Origin: an uncultured Bacillota bacterium
GTDB lineage: Bacteria; Bacillota; Clostridia; Peptostreptococcales; Anaerovoracaceae
Assembly (NCBI GenBank): GCA_946545145.1
Contig: CAMNNG010000012.1
Coordinates: 1-17,436 of the forward strand
DNA length: 17,436 bases
Reading direction: 5' to 3'
Shown: positions 15,552 to 17,436 of the stretch, in pieces
How positions within the stretch are numbered: position 1 is the stretch's first letter
How the letters are laid out: every line of letters begins with the position of its first letter
Program-made: the position numbers and the translations under genes
Notes under the pieces: generated by a model
The model's database searches: none
What the model was told of the DNA's origin: nothing
What the model saw: the letters and a program-made list of their open reading frames with translations, nothing else

Positions 15552-15692
15552 GTTTCCTTCCGATCTATATGAATCGCCTGTATCTGCGCCTTTGTATCTA
15601 TCTGTCTTTTGCTGTACCATTTCTAGCCTTACTTTCCAGTCTTGATTCCGGTCGAAACTCAGATGTCATTCTCCGGACAGATTCGACTTGTT

Positions 15693-15701
15693 ATTATACC
15701 A
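15693..15701 (-). promoter_or_regulatory. Extended -10 promoter of the ABC/LytTR operon
   Basis: TGG-TATAAT on the minus strand (15701-15693), a TGn extended -10 with a perfect hexamer. A -35-like CTGTCA lies 18 bases upstream, inside the loop of the preceding terminator hairpin. Predicted transcription starts near 15686, giving a leader of about 135 bases to ATG 15551. Confidence 0.65.
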
Positions 15702-15702
15702 C

Positions 15703-15729
15703 AAAAAAGCGCCTATTGACAGTAGGCGC
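15703..15729 (-). terminator. Rho-independent terminator after zinc-ribbon gene
   Basis: On the minus strand a 7-base perfect stem GCGCCTA / TAGGCGC with a 7-base loop is followed by six T. It lies 45 bases after the zinc-ribbon stop and directly abuts the next promoter. Confidence 0.95.
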
Positions 15730-15774
15730 AAAAGTCTCACTCAATGTACACAGTTGACGTCTGCAGCTTTGGGC

Positions 15775-16224
15775 TCAGGAATGAGCCTCGAATTTCTCCC
15801 CGCATCTTGGGCATGTGACGTTCACCCTGCCTTTGCCCGCCGGGATCCTGACCTGCTGTTTGCATGAAGGGCAGTAGTAGTAAGCGTATACTGTGCTGCC
15901 GCCTCTGCCGTTGCGCTGCCTCTCGCTCTCGTCATACGTATATGTGCCGCTCTTTTTCTGCTGCCTGATCGTGCGCCAGTTCTTGATCTTGTACATCGTC
16001 TGCAGATACTTCATATTCTCGCGCTCTCTCTTGTAGAGGTTCCTCGAGAATATCCTGAAGACGCAGTAGAAGAACAGCGCCAGTCCGATGTAGTAGACGA
16101 TCCTCATCCTGAGAAGATTGCCGGCGATCTCTATGATGAAAGAAGCGATCATAAGGAACAGACCGAACTGGTCCCAGCCTCTCCTGCCTCTCATGAATTC
16201 CGATATCCTGTAAAGAAAGTTCAT
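15775..16224 (-). CDS. Small membrane protein with C-terminal zinc ribbon
   Basis: Hypothetical protein of 149 residues; no named family recognised. It has a basic amphipathic N-terminus (ISEFMRGRRGWDQ), two hydrophobic spans (about 20-35 and 42-58), a basic cytoplasmic linker (YKRERENMKYLQTMYKIKNW, RQQKKSG, ERQRNGRGG), and a zinc-ribbon-like end with CPSC (near 118-121) and CPRC (near 138-141), the classical two CxxC knuckles. Both termini would be cytoplasmic. GAGGAA lies 5 bases before ATG 16224. It appears to be a single-gene transcript, with its own promoter (16294-16302) and terminator (15703-15729). Its role may be a membrane-bound metal- or nucleic-acid-binding adaptor, which is speculative. 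Confidence 0.85.
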   Translation of the reverse strand: MNFLYRISEFMRGRRGWDQFGLFLMIASFIIEIAGNLLRMRIVYYIGLALFFYCVFRIFSRNLYKRERENMKYLQTMYKIKNWRTIRQQKKSGTYTYDESERQRNGRGGSTVYAYYYCPSCKQQVRIPAGKGRVNVTCPRCGEKFEAHS

Positions 16225-16254
16225 TTCAATTCCTCTTTTTCAATATTGATGCGC

Positions 16255-16285
16255 ACCCGCTCCGCGCCTGCGCGTCCCCGCGGGT
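16255..16285 (-). other. GC-rich hairpin in 5' leader of zinc-ribbon mRNA
   Basis: On the minus strand ACCCGC (16285-16280) pairs with GCGGGT (16260-16255), and CGCG (16274-16271) pairs with CGCG (16266-16263) around a CAGG loop. Because transcription should start near 16287, the hairpin would be the first structure of the mRNA. It does not include the ribosome binding site at 16230-16235. Confidence 0.6.
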
Positions 16286-16293
16286 ACTGCAAG

Positions 16294-16302
16294 ATTATAC
16301 CA
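16294..16302 (-). promoter_or_regulatory. Extended -10 promoter of zinc-ribbon gene
   Basis: TGG-TATAAT on the minus strand (16302-16294), the same extended -10 as in front of the ABC operon; no good -35 box at 16 to 18 bases. Predicted leader about 63 bases. The 130-base gap between thpR and this gene otherwise holds only the hairpin at 16255-16285 and the ribosome binding site; no thpR terminator is seen. Confidence 0.65.
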
Positions 16303-16354
16303 CAACAGCGACGCCGTATTGTTAAGCAATTGTGAAAAATGTAAGTTGCTATGC

Positions 16355-16915
16355 TCAAAGCTCCGTATAGATCATGCCGTGCTTTCCGCGCTCTGATCTC
16401 ATCAGGCTGATGTGATCGACTATCATCGAGCAGTTCTTCGGCGGCGGAGGCGCGATATCATCAGGATCAGGTCTCCTCACGAGGGTGATGTGGGGAGAGA
16501 ACTTCTTCCTGTCGAAGGGTATCCCCTCGTCGGAAAGCGCATGCCTCAGTCTCCTGACCAGCATCGCGAGCGGATCGACCGCTTCGCGTCTGCCTTTTGC
16601 TTTCGCTCCGGCTGCTTCACGACCGGCCGCTTCCTGTTCTTCCGCTTCCTGCCCGGCTTTCACTCCGGCCCACCACAGGCCTCTGAACGAGCCGGCACCG
16701 TCCAGCCTTATGCTGAACGGCTCGAAGCCGACGCTTTCTATCACATCTTTGACATGGTAAGGGTCGGAGTACTCCCCTATGAACGTGAGCGTCAGATGGA
16801 GGTTCTCCGGCTTTGTGTAATTGCCTCGCACGCCCTTCCATCTCATGCCGTCCTGCATGTCCAGAAGAGCGTTTTCCATTTCCTCATTCAGTCTTATCGC
16901 TATGAATAATCTCAT
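16355..16915 (-). CDS. thpR: RNA 2',3'-cyclic phosphodiesterase (2'-5' RNA ligase-like)
   Basis: 2H phosphoesterase that opens 2',3'-cyclic phosphates on RNA ends. Both HxTx catalytic motifs are present: HLTL (from His40, followed by TFIGEY) and HITL (from His142, preceded by KFSP), with the typical N-terminus MRLFIAIRL. At 186 residues it matches the family, but residues about 87-113 are an Ala/Glu/Lys-rich insertion (EAEEQEAAGREAAGAKAKGR) in the loop between the WAGV strand and the following LAMLVRRLRHAL helix. The start at 16915 is fixed by the conserved first residues, yet no ribosome binding site precedes it; a TGC-TATACT promoter box ends six bases before the ATG. It is divergently placed to the ABC exporter gene. 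Confidence 0.92.
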   Translation of the reverse strand: MRLFIAIRLNEEMENALLDMQDGMRWKGVRGNYTKPENLHLTLTFIGEYSDPYHVKDVIESVGFEPFSIRLDGAGSFRGLWWAGVKAGQEAEEQEAAGREAAGAKAKGRREAVDPLAMLVRRLRHALSDEGIPFDRKKFSPHITLVRRPDPDDIAPPPPKNCSMIVDHISLMRSERGKHGMIYTEL

Positions 16916-16921
16916 GTATCA

Positions 16922-16930
16922 AGTATAGCA
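16922..16930 (-). promoter_or_regulatory. Extended -10 promoter of thpR, 6 bases before the start codon
   Basis: TGC-TATACT on the minus strand (16930-16922). Only six bases (16921-16916) separate the box from ATG 16915, so transcription is predicted to begin at the ATG itself. No clear -35 box is found; its place overlaps the -35 of the divergent promoter. Confidence 0.55.
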
Positions 16931-16940
16931 TATATATTGA

Positions 16941-16969
16941 TTGACTTTGCTACCCCTTCTCATTAGAAT
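16941..16969 (+). promoter_or_regulatory. Promoter of ABC exporter gene, 9 bases before the start codon
   Basis: TTGACT (16941-16946), 17-base spacer, TAGAAT (16964-16969). Nine bases separate the -10 from ATG 16979, so the predicted leader is 0 to 3 bases. An in-frame TAG lies at 16964-16966, so no upstream start is possible. Confidence 0.7.
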
Positions 16970-16978
16970 ACTTTTGAT

Positions 16979-17436
16979 ATGAAAGAAGTACTTGGAAAAT
17001 ACAAACCGTATGTGCCTATGATGCTGCTGGTCGTCATGTTCCTCTTCGGACAGGCGATGAGCGAGCTTATGCTGCCGTCATACATGTCGGACATCATCAA
17101 CAACGGCGTCGTCAAGGGCGATATACCATATATCTATTCGCTGGGGCTGAGGATGGTCCTGGTCTCCTTCCTCGCAGTGGCCTGCGCCATCACGGGGAAC
17201 CTCATCGCGGCAAGGGTCGCCGCAGGTTCGGCCCGCGATATCAGGAGCTCTCTCTTCCGCCGCGTCATGACTTACTCGGCGAAGGAGTACAGCCAGTTCT
17301 CGACAGCCAGCCTCATCACCCGCTCGACGAACGACGTGCAGAACCTGCAGCAGACGACCGTCTTCCTCCTCAGGATGGCGGTGTTCGCTCCGGTCATGGG
17401 CACGGGAGCCCTCATCAAAGCTCTCAGCCTCTCGCC
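16979..17436 (+). CDS. Type I ABC exporter (membrane plus ATPase half-transporter), 3' part outside window
   Basis: Only the first 152 codons are visible. They begin MKEVLGKYKPYV and show two membrane spans (about 13-33 and 57-78) and the typical ABC exporter loop: LMLPSYMSDIINNGVVKGD between the spans, then ARVAAGSARDIRSSLFRRVM and FSTASLITRSTNDVQNLQQ near residues 100-127. This matches the N-terminal transmembrane domain of multidrug-type half-transporters (LmrCD/YheHI-like), usually near 570-600 residues with an ATPase at the C-terminus, which would lie beyond the window. The ATPase itself is not seen. No Shine-Dalgarno is present before the ATG; the start is set by the in-frame TAG at 16964. 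Such exporters are often followed by a partner gene. Confidence 0.9.
   Translation, partial: MKEVLGKYKPYVPMMLLVVMFLFGQAMSELMLPSYMSDIINNGVVKGDIPYIYSLGLRMVLVSFLAVACAITGNLIAARVAAGSARDIRSSLFRRVMTYSAKEYSQFSTASLITRSTNDVQNLQQTTVFLLRMAVFAPVMGTGALIKALSLS

Noticed and set aside
15552..15690. Leader peptide in the 135-base ABC operon leader
   Set aside because: A 23-codon frame starting at an ATG near 15668 exists, but its GGAG lies too close to the ATG and no attenuator hairpins follow.
1..17436. CRISPR arrays, tRNA or rRNA genes, insertion sequences, prophage genes
   Set aside because: No regular repeats, cloverleaf sequences, terminal inverted repeats, transposase, integrase or phage structural motifs were seen on either strand.

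Overview
The window reads as a chromosomal segment of a Gram-positive anaerobe-like Firmicute, most probably class Clostridia, with roughly balanced base composition. The pointers are: a mini-RNase III gene (mrnC) directly behind cysS; a thymidylate synthase of the Bacillus/phage phi3T ThyA type followed by dihydrofolate reductase; two MacB-fold ABC proteins with the ATPase fused to an FtsX-type permease; an AgrA-like LytTR regulator; and strong AGGAGG-type ribosome binding sites in front of most genes. I cannot name the genus. No tRNA, rRNA, CRISPR array, insertion sequence or prophage gene is visible.

All complete genes are on the minus strand; only the last, partial gene is on the plus strand. 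In transcription order (right to left): thpR (RNA 2',3'-cyclic phosphodiesterase); a small membrane zinc-ribbon protein, closed by a clear terminator; then a tightly packed five-gene unit at 15551-8958, made of two fused ATPase/permease ABC proteins, an orphan LytTR response regulator, a secreted, very acidic, C-terminally membrane-anchored protein and a 51-residue single-span membrane protein. Next come asnS and an EF-G-like GTPase, each with its own promoter, the latter with a terminator. The last unit (5349-1) holds a DUF1461-like membrane protein, a DJ-1/PfpI protein, a PHP-domain phosphoesterase, cysS, mrnC, thyA and folA (folA is cut by the left edge). On the plus strand at 16979 a half-size type I ABC exporter starts and runs off the right edge.

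The most interesting points are: (1) three promoters whose -10 box lies only 6 to 9 bases before the start codon of genes with no ribosome binding site (thpR, the ABC exporter and the DUF1461-like gene), which predicts leaderless or nearly leaderless mRNAs beside ordinary Shine-Dalgarno genes; two of these promoters are back-to-back in a 63-base divergent gap. (2) The ABC/LytTR/acidic exoprotein/microprotein operon, which has no histidine kinase or recognisable substrate gene and is the best candidate for an undescribed system. (3) An EF-G paralogue whose guanine-recognition motif (NKxD) and catalytic PGH histidine are both altered. (4) A GC-rich hairpin predicted at the extreme 5' end of the zinc-ribbon mRNA.

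How the genes may work together (inference): the two ABC fusions each carry one ATPase and four predicted membrane spans, so they could pair into one heterodimeric MacB/Bce-like pump. The LytTR protein would regulate it, and the acidic anchored protein and the small membrane protein would be accessory surface parts. The left-hand unit combines tRNA charging, RNA maturation and folate/thymidylate synthesis with stress or repair-type enzymes.
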